This document shows positions 9,227-17,428 of a DNA stretch of 64,000 nt, in pieces. The stretch spans positions 1,839,573 to 1,903,572 of the forward strand of contig JABLYA010000001.1 in assembly GCA_013177855.1 (NCBI GenBank), in the 5' to 3' direction. The stretch's first letter is position 1. Each line of letters starts with the position of its first letter. The notes below the pieces were generated by a model. It had not been told where the DNA came from. It searched no databases and saw nothing but the letters and a program-made list of their open reading frames with translations. The DNA comes from Ignavibacteria bacterium. GTDB taxonomy: Bacteria; Bacteroidota; Ignavibacteria; Ch128b. A program made the translations under genes and the position numbers.

Positions 9227-9817
9227 ATGAATTTAAATGATTTTCTTTTAAGCTTTATACCCTTATTTGTTGCAATTGATATAATTGGAACCGCTCCAAT
9301 TTATCTTGGCTTAACGGAACAATTTGAAAAAAAAGAAAAACGGAGACTTGTAATTCAAGCTGTCATTACTGCATTTGCTCTTGCAATGATTTTCATTGCA
9401 ACAGGTAAAGTGATTCTAGATTTTATGGGAATTACATTAAATGATTTTCGTATTGGTGGTGGATTAGTTCTATTAATTCTTTCTATAAATGATCTTGTCT
9501 TTGCAAGTGATGAAAGTCGTAAACCTCAAGGAACAATTGGAATTGTACCTCTTGGTATTCCATTAATTATGGGTCCAGCGGCTCTAACAACAATTTTAGT
9601 TCTGGTGAATAATAACGGAATCCTTCCAACAGTTTTATCTGTATTTATAAATCTTGTGATTGTATTTTTTGTTCTCTACTATGCTGAAAAATTAGTCGAT
9701 TTAATCGGAGAATCAGGGGCTAAGGCATTTGCCAAAGTTGCCTCTCTCTTTCTTGCCGCAATAGCGGTTATGATGATTCGAGTAGGAATTTTAGAAGTAA
9801 TAAAAGAATTAAAATAA
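9227..9817 (+). CDS. MarC family integral membrane protein
   Basis: This 196-residue membrane protein has six hydrophobic segments with the MarC family layout, including the paired motifs LFVAIDIIGTAPIYL near the N-terminus and PLGIPLIMGPAALTTIL in the middle. The ATG at 9227 is chosen because GGTGAT lies 7 nt before it; an in-frame GTG (9218) and TTG (9215) lie just upstream. MarC proteins have no agreed transport substrate; the old link with multiple antibiotic resistance has been withdrawn. It is the last gene of the 6131-9817 group and abuts the convergent gene at 9818. Confidence 0.88.
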   Translation: MNLNDFLLSFIPLFVAIDIIGTAPIYLGLTEQFEKKEKRRLVIQAVITAFALAMIFIATGKVILDFMGITLNDFRIGGGLVLLILSINDLVFASDESRKPQGTIGIVPLGIPLIMGPAALTTILVLVNNNGILPTVLSVFINLVIVFFVLYYAEKLVDLIGESGAKAFAKVASLFLAAIAVMMIRVGILEVIKELK

Positions 9818-10330
9818 TTAAGGCCTTGTTGGGATATATCCTCGAGAAGGTGTTGCTGGTTGAATGGTTATAAATGCATTTGAATCAATTTTTTCAACTA
9901 TTGAAAAAAGTTCTTTTTGTCTTTTTCTTGGAATTACACTTACAATGATGGATTGACCTCCACTGCCACCTTCTGCTGGTAATATTGTTACACCAAATTT
10001 ATTCTTTCTTAATTCATCAGCAATCTTATCAGTATAATATCTGGATATTATATAAGCTTGAATAAATCCCAATCCAAATTTTTGCTCAAGTGTGATTCCA
10101 ATCACATTTCCAAGTCCAAAACCTGTCGAATATCCAAGAATATTCCAAAGATTATCAATGTGCAGCATTATATGCCGAATAGCGAAAATCCATACTGTAA
10201 CTTCGATAAAACCAAGTATTCCAGCTATATATTTTCTTCCCTGAACAACCATTAAAGTTCTGATTGTACTTATTGTTACATCAATAATTCTCATACACAT
10301 TATCATTAATGCACTTAGAAATATTTCCAT
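9818..10330 (-). CDS. DUF2179/DUF5698 membrane protein (UPF0316 family)
   Basis: This 170-residue protein has three N-terminal membrane helices (about 1-22, 34-53, 63-80) and a soluble C-terminal domain (about 90-170). The start (MRIIDVTISTIRTLMVVQGRK) and the segment GYSTGFGLGNVIGITLEQK are characteristic of the UPF0316 family, whose C-terminal part is a DUF2179 domain with the GGSGGQ turn. The function is unknown. The stop codon directly abuts the stop of marC, giving tail-to-tail genes with no spacer. Confidence 0.85.
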   Translation of the reverse strand: MEIFLSALMIMCMRIIDVTISTIRTLMVVQGRKYIAGILGFIEVTVWIFAIRHIMLHIDNLWNILGYSTGFGLGNVIGITLEQKFGLGFIQAYIISRYYTDKIADELRKNKFGVTILPAEGGSGGQSIIVSVIPRKRQKELFSIVEKIDSNAFITIQPATPSRGYIPTRP

Positions 10331-10843
10331 TTTATCTATCCGTTTTTTTCAAAAATATGAAAAGCATCAGGAATTCTTTTTGAAATTTAAATTGGATAAA
10401 GAAAGATTCTCGATGAAATCGGATTGTGATAGACATTTACCTAATATCGATTATGAAAATTGAATTGTAAATCTGTCCGAAGATTTTTTTTATCGAATTA
10501 AAGAAAGATAAAAGGGCTTTGGAATATTTCAATAAATTATCATTCGGCCGTAAAAAAGAATGTTTATGAGCTTTTCTGGAAGTGAAGAAAGAAGAAACAA
10601 GTATAAATGAGATTAAAAAAATAATTGGAAATATAAAATTTTAGATTTTTTATGAAATTTTTAACCCATTTTCTTCGCTTAATCTTAACTCCTTAGGCTT
10701 ACTAAGTGGTAAAAATTTTGTAAGGAAAAAACTACAAAATTTTTACAAAAATTTTATTGAAAAAAAGGGGGTTGATAACTAAGTTAAAATATGTTTGCAT
10801 CTAAAATTTAAGGCATCAATAATTTAAATAATTAAAAAGAAAG
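10331..10843. other. 513-bp divergent intergenic region with no gene
   Basis: This A+T-rich spacer separates the UPF0316 gene (leftward) from the 149-residue membrane protein (rightward). All frames are closed by stops at short intervals; the longest ATG-initiated reads are about 16 codons without ribosome sites. The one clear structure is the long inverted repeat at 10709-10746. Promoters for both flanking genes must lie here, but I cannot pick one out with confidence. Confidence 0.6.
10709..10746. repeat. perfect 14-bp inverted repeat with 10-nt loop
   Basis: GTAAAAATTTTGTA at 10709-10722 is followed by a 10-nt loop (AGGAAAAAAC) and its exact reverse complement at 10733-10746. Each arm is itself nearly palindromic around AAAATTTT. 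It lies 98 bp upstream of the membrane protein at 10844, and no U-tract follows, so it does not look like a standard terminator. It may be an operator or a cruciform/transcript hairpin. Confidence 0.6.
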
Positions 10844-11293
10844 ATGAAGTTTTTTTTCAAAACGATGAATATAATATATATGGGCTTTATTGTGAGTTCA
10901 CTTTTAATTGCGGGTATCTCTATATATTTATGGAATTTTGAATTGGAAATTTATACCAACCTATCAATTGCAAAAGTTTTAGTTATAATAATATTTGTTT
11001 TGTTGTCAGTAATTCTCTCTCAATATATTTATAAGAAAAATTTGAGCCGCATAAGTTCGAATGATCAATTGATTTTGAAATTGCAGGTATATCAAACAGC
11101 CTCAATTTATCGTTTAAGCATTCTTGAATTTACATTAATAATTTCAGCTTTGTTTTTCATTTTCTCAAAAATGTGGGTTATTCTGCTGCTAATTTTCACC
11201 TTGTTGATACTTATCTTCTTAAGTCGTCCTTCCAAAAAGTCATTTCTAAATTTATTTCAGATTACTGAAGAAGAGCTTAAATCGGTAGAATAA
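10844..11293 (+). CDS. four-helix membrane protein of unknown function
   Basis: This 149-residue protein is mostly membrane: hydrophobic segments at about 8-28, 43-62, 92-110 and 113-127. A basic cytoplasmic loop (YKKNLSRISSNDQ) separates pairs 1-2 and 3-4, and a charged tail (RPSKKSFLNLFQITEEELKSVE) follows. No catalytic motif is visible. I do not recognise a family; its size and topology resemble small four-span proteins of Bacteroidota with no assigned role. The aminotransferase gene follows 57 nt downstream on the same strand. Confidence 0.7.
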   Translation: MKFFFKTMNIIYMGFIVSSLLIAGISIYLWNFELEIYTNLSIAKVLVIIIFVLLSVILSQYIYKKNLSRISSNDQLILKLQVYQTASIYRLSILEFTLIISALFFIFSKMWVILLLIFTLLILIFLSRPSKKSFLNLFQITEEELKSVE

Positions 11294-11350
11294 AAATCTT
11301 TTTCAATATTTTACTAAATTCATTCAGTAAAGATATTTTTTAGGCTTTAA

Positions 11351-12193
11351 ATGGAGCAGCCTATTTATTTTGTAAAAGATAAATTTACGGAAAAAAGTAA
11401 AGCTCTTATCTCAGTTAATGATCTTGGGCTATTGAGAGCGTATGCTGTGTTTGATTATTTAAAGACTTATTTCGGTATGCCCTTCCATCTTACTGATCAT
11501 ATTAAGCGTCTATTCAAATCAGCTGAATATATTGGTTTAAAAATCCCTTATACTGAGGAAGGAATTAAATCAATAGTCAAAGAATTAATAAAAATAAACA
11601 GGTTTAAGGAAGCAAGTATAAGAATAATTGTAACAGGCGGAGATAGTCCTGATGGGAAAAAGAAAGGTGAGCCAAATCTTATAATTACCTGCGAGCCAAG
11701 AAATGAAATTGACAAAGAGCTTTATAATAGTGGAGTAAAGATTAAATCAGTTAAGGATTATCGGGAAACGCCAATTGCAAAAACAATTAACTATACAATG
11801 GCAATTAAATATCTTAATGAATTTTATCCACAAGGTTACTTTGAAGTTTTATATGTGCATAATTCAAAGATTACCGAATGTACATCAAGCAATATTTTCT
11901 TCATTAAAGGCAGAAAATTAATCACACCCAAAGATGAGTTATTACCAGGAATAACCAGACAGGTTGTAATTCACCAGGCGTCTAAAAATTTTGATATTGA
12001 AGAACGGGATATTTTCTTCCACGAAATTTATGATTTCGATGAGTGTTTTATAACTTCAACCGATAAAGAAGTTCTTCCAGTGGTATCAATTGATACACAT
12101 GTTTTTAGAAATGGAAAAGTTGGTGAAAAGACAAAACAAGTTATGAGATTATTTCTTGATTATGTTGAGTCAGGCAGCTGGATTGAAGATTAA
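11351..12193 (+). CDS. class IV PLP-dependent aminotransferase
   Basis: This 280-residue enzyme belongs to the fold-type IV aminotransferases (branched-chain amino acid aminotransferase, D-amino acid aminotransferase, 4-amino-4-deoxychorismate lyase). The Schiff-base lysine is Lys144 in AKTINY. The segment ITECTSSNIFFI and the following LLPGITRQ are the PLP-phosphate-binding and signature parts. An N-terminal MEQPIYFVKDKF matches the usual first strand. Branched-chain aminotransferase activity is the most likely, but family members differ too little in motifs to be sure. Confidence 0.85.
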   Translation: MEQPIYFVKDKFTEKSKALISVNDLGLLRAYAVFDYLKTYFGMPFHLTDHIKRLFKSAEYIGLKIPYTEEGIKSIVKELIKINRFKEASIRIIVTGGDSPDGKKKGEPNLIITCEPRNEIDKELYNSGVKIKSVKDYRETPIAKTINYTMAIKYLNEFYPQGYFEVLYVHNSKITECTSSNIFFIKGRKLITPKDELLPGITRQVVIHQASKNFDIEERDIFFHEIYDFDECFITSTDKEVLPVVSIDTHVFRNGKVGEKTKQVMRLFLDYVESGSWIED

Positions 12194-12204
12194 AATTCTC
12201 CTGA

Positions 12205-13077
12205 TTAAACTTCGATCCCAAGTCCTTCCCTGACCAGAATGCCTATCCCAAAAGTTATTGCAGTAACTACGAGATTTAGAATTACCATTTCTAAAAATCT
12301 ATGTTTAAACGATAGATCTTTTGCAATAGAGATATAATAATTGAATAAGAAAATAATTAGAATGGCTACACCAATCGTAATAGGTAAAGCAATAAATGGG
12401 TTTCCTAATAATAGATATGGAAGAACTAGTAAAATGACCGTGATAATGTATGCTGTGCCAGTATAAAAAGCAGATTTAAGATAGTTTTTATTTTCACCTT
12501 CGGCTTTCTCAGAAAGATAATTTGAAGCAGCCATCGAAAAAGAAGCTGCTATGCCGGTAATTAATCCTGCAAGGGCAATGATTGAAGTTTTCTGAATTGC
12601 AAAAGTCAATCCAGCCAGTGCACCAGTTAATTCAATCAAAGCATCATTTAATCCAAGTACAATTGAACCAGCGTATTTCAATTTTTCTTCATCCAGCATA
12701 TCAATTAAAGCATTTTCGTGAGAATTTTCTTCTCCAATAATTTTCTCGGCTTCAGGTATTTGATCTATAATTGTTGAGTAAAATTTTTCAGCTTTTTGTT
12801 CACCTTTTTCCATTAGTTTTATGCTAAATGTAATTCCAAAGACACGAGCCACTAAATTGTAAAAATAAACTTTGAGTTTGTTCGGCTTGACTTCTTTTTC
12901 GGTATATTTTTTCCAGTAGTGATAGTGAGCCAATTCATCATTAGCGATTTTTTTCAATACTTCTGAATTATTCTTGTCCTTTATTACTCGAGCAAGGTAA
13001 CTATAAACATAAAATTCAGTGATTTCATTTTTCTGAACGAATAAAAGCTTTTCTCTTAATTCTGGATCAATTTTCAT
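12205..13077 (-). CDS. ferritin-like domain fused to VIT1/CCC1 metal transporter
   Basis: This 290-residue protein joins an N-terminal ferritin-like four-helix domain (about 1-95) to a five-helix VIT1/CCC1-type membrane domain (about 125-290). The first part shows Glu18, Glu21 and the ExxH site Glu48/His51 (DELAHYH) typical of rubrerythrin-type di-iron carboxylate centres. The membrane part carries the VIT1 motif GLNDALIELTGALAGLT and GIAASFSMAASNYLS. Such fusions (MbfA-like) export iron or manganese from the cytoplasm, with the soluble domain sensing or delivering Fe2+. The ATG at 13077 has AGGAG at the right distance, whereas an in-frame TTG two codons earlier does not. Confidence 0.88.
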   Translation of the reverse strand: MKIDPELREKLLFVQKNEITEFYVYSYLARVIKDKNNSEVLKKIANDELAHYHYWKKYTEKEVKPNKLKVYFYNLVARVFGITFSIKLMEKGEQKAEKFYSTIIDQIPEAEKIIGEENSHENALIDMLDEEKLKYAGSIVLGLNDALIELTGALAGLTFAIQKTSIIALAGLITGIAASFSMAASNYLSEKAEGENKNYLKSAFYTGTAYIITVILLVLPYLLLGNPFIALPITIGVAILIIFLFNYYISIAKDLSFKHRFLEMVILNLVVTAITFGIGILVREGLGIEV

Positions 13078-13097
13078 TTGCAACTCCTATTTTAAAT

Positions 13098-14174
13098 TCA
13101 GGTAGTTTGAAAACTTTGTTTAAGTTTTTCGGTTCGATCTGCTAATTTAAGCTGCTCGATTAATTCGTCTAAATTCCCATCTAAAATTTCCTGGAGATTA
13201 TAAAGTGTTAAACCTATTCTATGATCAGTGACTCTATTTTGTGGGAAATTGTATGTTCTAATTTTATCGCTTCTATCACCTTTTCTAACCATTGATCTTC
13301 TTTGCTCAGCCATTTCTTTATTTTTTTCTTCCATCTGCAAATCATAAAGTCTCGCACGTAACACTTTCATTGCTTTAATTCGATTTTGAATTTGAGAACG
13401 TTCATCCTGACATTGAACAACAATCCCTGTGGGGATATGAGTTATTCTGACTGCTGTTTCAACTTTGTTAACATTTTGTCCGCCAGCACCTCCGCTTCTG
13501 AAAATATCAATTCTTAAATCATTAGGATTAATTTCAACTTCTACTTCTTCAGCTTCGGGTAAAACTACCACAGAAGCAGCTGATGTATGAATTCTTCCAC
13601 TCGATTCAGTTTTTGGGACTCTCTGAACTCGATGCACTCCACTTTCATATTTCATGTTTCCATAAGCACCATCACCCTGAAGCATAAAAATAACTTCTTT
13701 TAAGCCGCCAATACCAGTATCATTCATATCGATCAAATCGACTTTCCAACCTTTGTTTTCTGCATATCTTGTATACATTCTAAAAAGATCAGCAGCAAAG
13801 AGTGCGGCTTCCTCTCCGCCCGTTCCAGCTCTGATCTCGACGATACAGTTTTTCGAATCGTCAGGGTCTTTAGGTAGAAGTAATAATTTTAATTGTTCCT
13901 CCAATCGTTCCAATTCTGGTTCAAGCTCATCGAGTTCAATTTTTGCAAGTTCGACAAGCTCGGGATCCACTTTTGAGTAAATAATTTCTTTATTCCCTTC
14001 AATGTTCTTTTTTACTTCTTTGTATTTTTTGTATGTATTTACAATTTCTTCAAGCTCGCTTCTTTCCTTCGTAAGTTTGATTAATTTTTGCTGGTCAGAA
14101 ACTATCTCTGGTTTTGTGAGCTCTTCGTTAATTTCTTCAAATCTTTGTACAAGTTTCTCTAAATTCTCGAACAT
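13098..14174 (-). CDS. prfA: peptide chain release factor 1
   Basis: This 358-residue class I release factor reads UAA and UAG. The GGQ peptidyl-tRNA hydrolysis motif is at 231-233 inside [12 protein letters not shown]. The codon-recognition tripeptide is PKT at 187-189, matching the P-x-T type of RF1 rather than the SPF of RF2. The N-terminal coiled-coil domain (about 1-100) is intact and the length is normal. The ferritin-VIT1 gene follows 20 nt downstream on the same strand. Confidence 0.96.
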   Translation of the reverse strand: MFENLEKLVQRFEEINEELTKPEIVSDQQKLIKLTKERSELEEIVNTYKKYKEVKKNIEGNKEIIYSKVDPELVELAKIELDELEPELERLEEQLKLLLLPKDPDDSKNCIVEIRAGTGGEEAALFAADLFRMYTRYAENKGWKVDLIDMNDTGIGGLKEVIFMLQGDGAYGNMKYESGVHRVQRVPKTESSGRIHTSAASVVVLPEAEEVEVEINPNDLRIDIFRSGGAGGQNVNKVETAVRITHIPTGIVVQCQDERSQIQNRIKAMKVLRARLYDLQMEEKNKEMAEQRRSMVRKGDRSDKIRTYNFPQNRVTDHRIGLTLYNLQEILDGNLDELIEQLKLADRTEKLKQSFQTT

Positions 14175-14245
14175 AAATTCCTCTTTTCTTACTCAAAAAT
14201 AGAAAATCTGATTGGTTTATTGAATTGAAGGGTTATGAATAAAAT

Positions 14246-15235
14246 TTACTTATTAAATTTCCTGGAAATTCTAATAATCACTGGTTTAGTATGTACTAAA
14301 ATATTTGCGTTCAATTTTTCATTCAATTCCAAAATAAAAAGATATATGAATAAAGTGAAAATTATAATTGGGAAAAGAAACAAAACAAAAAACACAATTG
14401 AATTTTGAATTTTAATGCCTGTACCAAACACGGGGAATTTATTCGATTGCAAAAGAAAGATTTTATAATCATTATTAAGCCAGCGGAGTGGCGGAAGCTC
14501 ATTTATTGTAAGATGTTGAATACCCTTAATGAAATATACATTATCGAATAAGGAGAAAACTGAAATATAGTAATTATCCAGTTTGATTTCGTATCTCGTC
14601 GGATTGCTATGAATTACTTTGATTGAATCAAAATTTCCTGAATGTACTAAATCGTAAATCTCATCTGAAGATAAAAAATCATTATTATCTTTAAATGAAA
14701 CATTAAATGTTGGATCTGTGATTACCCATTTTTGTCTTTTCTCATCCCATATTTCAATGGTTGTATGTCTATCAAAAGCATCAAATATTGATCTGCTTAT
14801 TGTGATGAGTCTTACATTGAATCCAGCAAGATGTAAAATGTAACCGTACAATTTTGCTATTTCACCGCATAACAATGATTTATTCGAAATCATATGCTTT
14901 AATAATTTATCAGGATAACGGGAGATCAAAATTGTTGTGTCTTTTCTTTCGGCAAGATTTAATAGTTGAAGTCTAATTTTAATTGCTGTTTCGAGTGTTT
15001 TTTCTGAGTTGAGATTTAGGTCGATTTTATCATTGAGTAATTCGATGAAGGCTCGATCGTATGCTTCAGAAAAATTAAAGATCGTAGATGCTGATTTTGT
15101 CTTAAACTCATCCTGTTGTATTATTCCGTAACGACTTAAAGTCATAAAATTGTAATGCTTAACAACAACTGGAAAAATTATTTCAAACAGTAAAATCGTG
15201 AATAAAAGGTTTATTAGAAATATTTTTCTTTTCAT
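14246..15235 (-). CDS. membrane protein with transglutaminase-like domain
   Basis: This 329-residue protein has an N-terminal hydrophobic helix (about 5-25), a transglutaminase-like fold in the middle, and a second helix near the C-terminus (about 284-307) followed by a basic tail. The catalytic triad appears complete: Cys123 in LLCGEIA, His157 in DRHTTIEIWD and Asp174 in ITDPTFN. The core should lie between two membrane anchors, probably in the periplasm. Bacterial members are mostly peptidases or amidases rather than cross-linkers, and many occur with surface polysaccharide or peptide modification genes. No such partner is next to it, so the substrate is unknown. Confidence 0.78.
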   Translation of the reverse strand: MKRKIFLINLLFTILLFEIIFPVVVKHYNFMTLSRYGIIQQDEFKTKSASTIFNFSEAYDRAFIELLNDKIDLNLNSEKTLETAIKIRLQLLNLAERKDTTILISRYPDKLLKHMISNKSLLCGEIAKLYGYILHLAGFNVRLITISRSIFDAFDRHTTIEIWDEKRQKWVITDPTFNVSFKDNNDFLSSDEIYDLVHSGNFDSIKVIHSNPTRYEIKLDNYYISVFSLFDNVYFIKGIQHLTINELPPLRWLNNDYKIFLLQSNKFPVFGTGIKIQNSIVFFVLFLFPIIIFTLFIYLFILELNEKLNANILVHTKPVIIRISRKFNK

Positions 15236-15519
15236 ATGACTGCTTGTTTAGACTAATCAAAAGCATTATAGTTTAAACAGTAAATAAAAAATTCAAATCT
15301 TATTCCCTGATTAAATTAAAATCTTTTTTGAGTTTTGTCGCTTTATTCTCAATGACTGATAATAATTTTCATACTTGTGGAAAAATTTTCGCACCATATT
15401 TAATTAAAAGAGAATGAGAAACGACTTAAGTTTATTCTAAAAATATTTTTAATTTATCAGTAGAAAATGCATTTATAAATAATATTAAGATAAAATTTTT
15501 TACAAGGAGTTAATAATAA

Positions 15520-17337
15520 ATGAAAAGATTTTTAGAATTACTCAATGAAAAAGTATTGATATTTGATGGGGCAATGGGCACCAATCTTCAAGCACAAAAT
15601 TTAAGCGCCGACGATTTTGGTGGAAAAGAATACGAAGGCTGCAATGAATATTTAGTAATTACTAAACCTGATGCTGTAAAAAAAGTTCATCTCGATTTTT
15701 TAGAAGCCGGTGCAGATATAATCGAAACGAACACATTCGGTTCGAATGAAGTTGTATTGGCTGAATATAATCTTCAACACTTGTCTTATGAGATTAGTAA
15801 AAAAGCTGCAGCACTTGCAAAAGAACTCGCTTTATCTTTCTCAACAAGTGAAAAGCCAAGATTCGTGGCGGGATCAATTGGTCCAGGAACAAAACTTCCT
15901 TCGCTTGGGCACATTACTTTTCGTGAACTTGAGAAAGCATATTATCCGCAAATTTCTGGATTGATTGATGGTGGGGCAGATTTACTTTGCATTGAAACCT
16001 GTCAGGATATGTTGCAGGTAAAGGCAGCTCTTTCTTCTGCAATGAAAGTTTTCGAAGAAAAGAAAATTAAAATTCCAATCATTGTTTCGATTACAATAGA
16101 AACAACTGGGACTATGCTAATGGGAACTGACATCTCTGCTGCTTTAACCACTTTTGAGCCATATGATATAGTCGATGTCATTGGAATGAATTGTGCAACT
16201 GGTCCGAAAGAGATGAGCGAAAATGTTCGATATCTATGCCAGAATTCTCCAAAACCAGTTTTTGTGATGCCAAATGCTGGAATTCCAGAAAATATTGGTG
16301 GAAAAGCTTGTTATCATTTAAGTCCAGATGAACTAGTACATTGGTTATCACATTTCGTAAAGGATTTAGGCGTAAATATCGTTGGTGGTTGCTGTGGAAC
16401 TACAAAAGAACATATCAAAAAGCTTGTGGAGAACTTGTCAGGACTTAAGCCTGCTGAAAGAAAATGGAATTATCAGCCTTCGGTGTCGAGTACTTTTATA
16501 AGTCAACCTTTGCACTTAGATCCAGCACCAGTTCTGGTTGGTGAAAGATGCAATGCAAATGGTTCTAAACAATTTCGTGAATACCTATTAAAAGATGATT
16601 ATGAAGGGATGCTTCAAGTTGCCAGGGACCAAATTAAAGAAGGTGCACATATGCTTGACATTTGTGTTGCCTATGTTGGTCGTGATGAAAAGAAAGATAT
16701 GATTGAATTCGTAAAAAGATTGAATACGCAGATTCAATTGCCATTGATGTTTGACTCAACAGAATATGAGGTAATAGAAGCAGCACTTGAACATTATGCA
16801 GGTCGGGCTGTAATTAATTCAATAAATCTTGAAGATGGAGAAGAAAGAGCATCAAAGATTTTACCTCTTGCAAAAAAATTCGGTGCTGCAGTAATTGCTT
16901 TAACAATTGACGAAGAGGGAATGGCAAAAACAGCTGAAAAGAAATTAGCAATTGCAAAAAGAATCAGAGACATAGCCGTAAATAAATATAATCTTCGTGA
17001 AAGTGATTTAATTTTCGATCCCTTGACTTTTACTCTGGGAAGCGGTGACGAGGAATTTCGAAAAAGCGCAATTGAGACACTGGAAGCAATTAAGCTAATT
17101 AAAAAAGAAATTCCAGAATCAAAAACGATTTTGGGAATAAGTAATGTTTCATTCGGTTTAAATCCAAAAGCAAGACATGCGTTAAATTCGGTTTTTCTTT
17201 ACTATGCTGTTCAGGCGGGTCTTGATCTTGCAATTGTTCATGCGAGTAAAATAATGCCCTTAAATAAGATTGACGAACGTGGAAAACAACTCTGTGAAGA
17301 ACTGATATTCGACAAAAGAAAATTCGAATATGTTTGA
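15520..17337 (+). CDS. metH: methionine synthase, homocysteine- and folate-binding half
   Basis: This 605-residue protein is the N-terminal half of cobalamin-dependent MetH. The homocysteine domain (1-310) opens with LIFDGAMGTNLQ and holds the zinc ligands Cys225 (MNCATGP) plus Cys291 and Cys292 (GGCCGTT). The pterin-binding domain (about 338-605) begins with VGERCNANGSK and contains the DICVAYVGRDE and MFDSTE segments. The frame stops cleanly after the folate barrel, so this is a discrete protein rather than a truncation. It must work with the cobalamin half at 698-2443. AAGGAG lies about 10 nt before the ATG. The 284-bp leader shows no B12 riboswitch that I can recognise. Confidence 0.94.
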   Translation: MKRFLELLNEKVLIFDGAMGTNLQAQNLSADDFGGKEYEGCNEYLVITKPDAVKKVHLDFLEAGADIIETNTFGSNEVVLAEYNLQHLSYEISKKAAALAKELALSFSTSEKPRFVAGSIGPGTKLPSLGHITFRELEKAYYPQISGLIDGGADLLCIETCQDMLQVKAALSSAMKVFEEKKIKIPIIVSITIETTGTMLMGTDISAALTTFEPYDIVDVIGMNCATGPKEMSENVRYLCQNSPKPVFVMPNAGIPENIGGKACYHLSPDELVHWLSHFVKDLGVNIVGGCCGTTKEHIKKLVENLSGLKPAERKWNYQPSVSSTFISQPLHLDPAPVLVGERCNANGSKQFREYLLKDDYEGMLQVARDQIKEGAHMLDICVAYVGRDEKKDMIEFVKRLNTQIQLPLMFDSTEYEVIEAALEHYAGRAVINSINLEDGEERASKILPLAKKFGAAVIALTIDEEGMAKTAEKKLAIAKRIRDIAVNKYNLRESDLIFDPLTFTLGSGDEEFRKSAIETLEAIKLIKKEIPESKTILGISNVSFGLNPKARHALNSVFLYYAVQAGLDLAIVHASKIMPLNKIDERGKQLCEELIFDKRKFEYV

Positions 17338-17428
17338 AAAACTAAATCTTTTTATTTGAATTCCGAATATATGCTGGGAGAAGGGAGAGTACATCGTACG
17401 AGTTAGATAATAACATTTAAATAAATTA

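Noticed and set aside
15236-15519. Cobalamin or SAM riboswitch in the leader of the N-terminal metH half
   Set aside because: I looked for a B12 box and conserved SAM-riboswitch stems and saw none. A covariance-model search would be needed to be sure.
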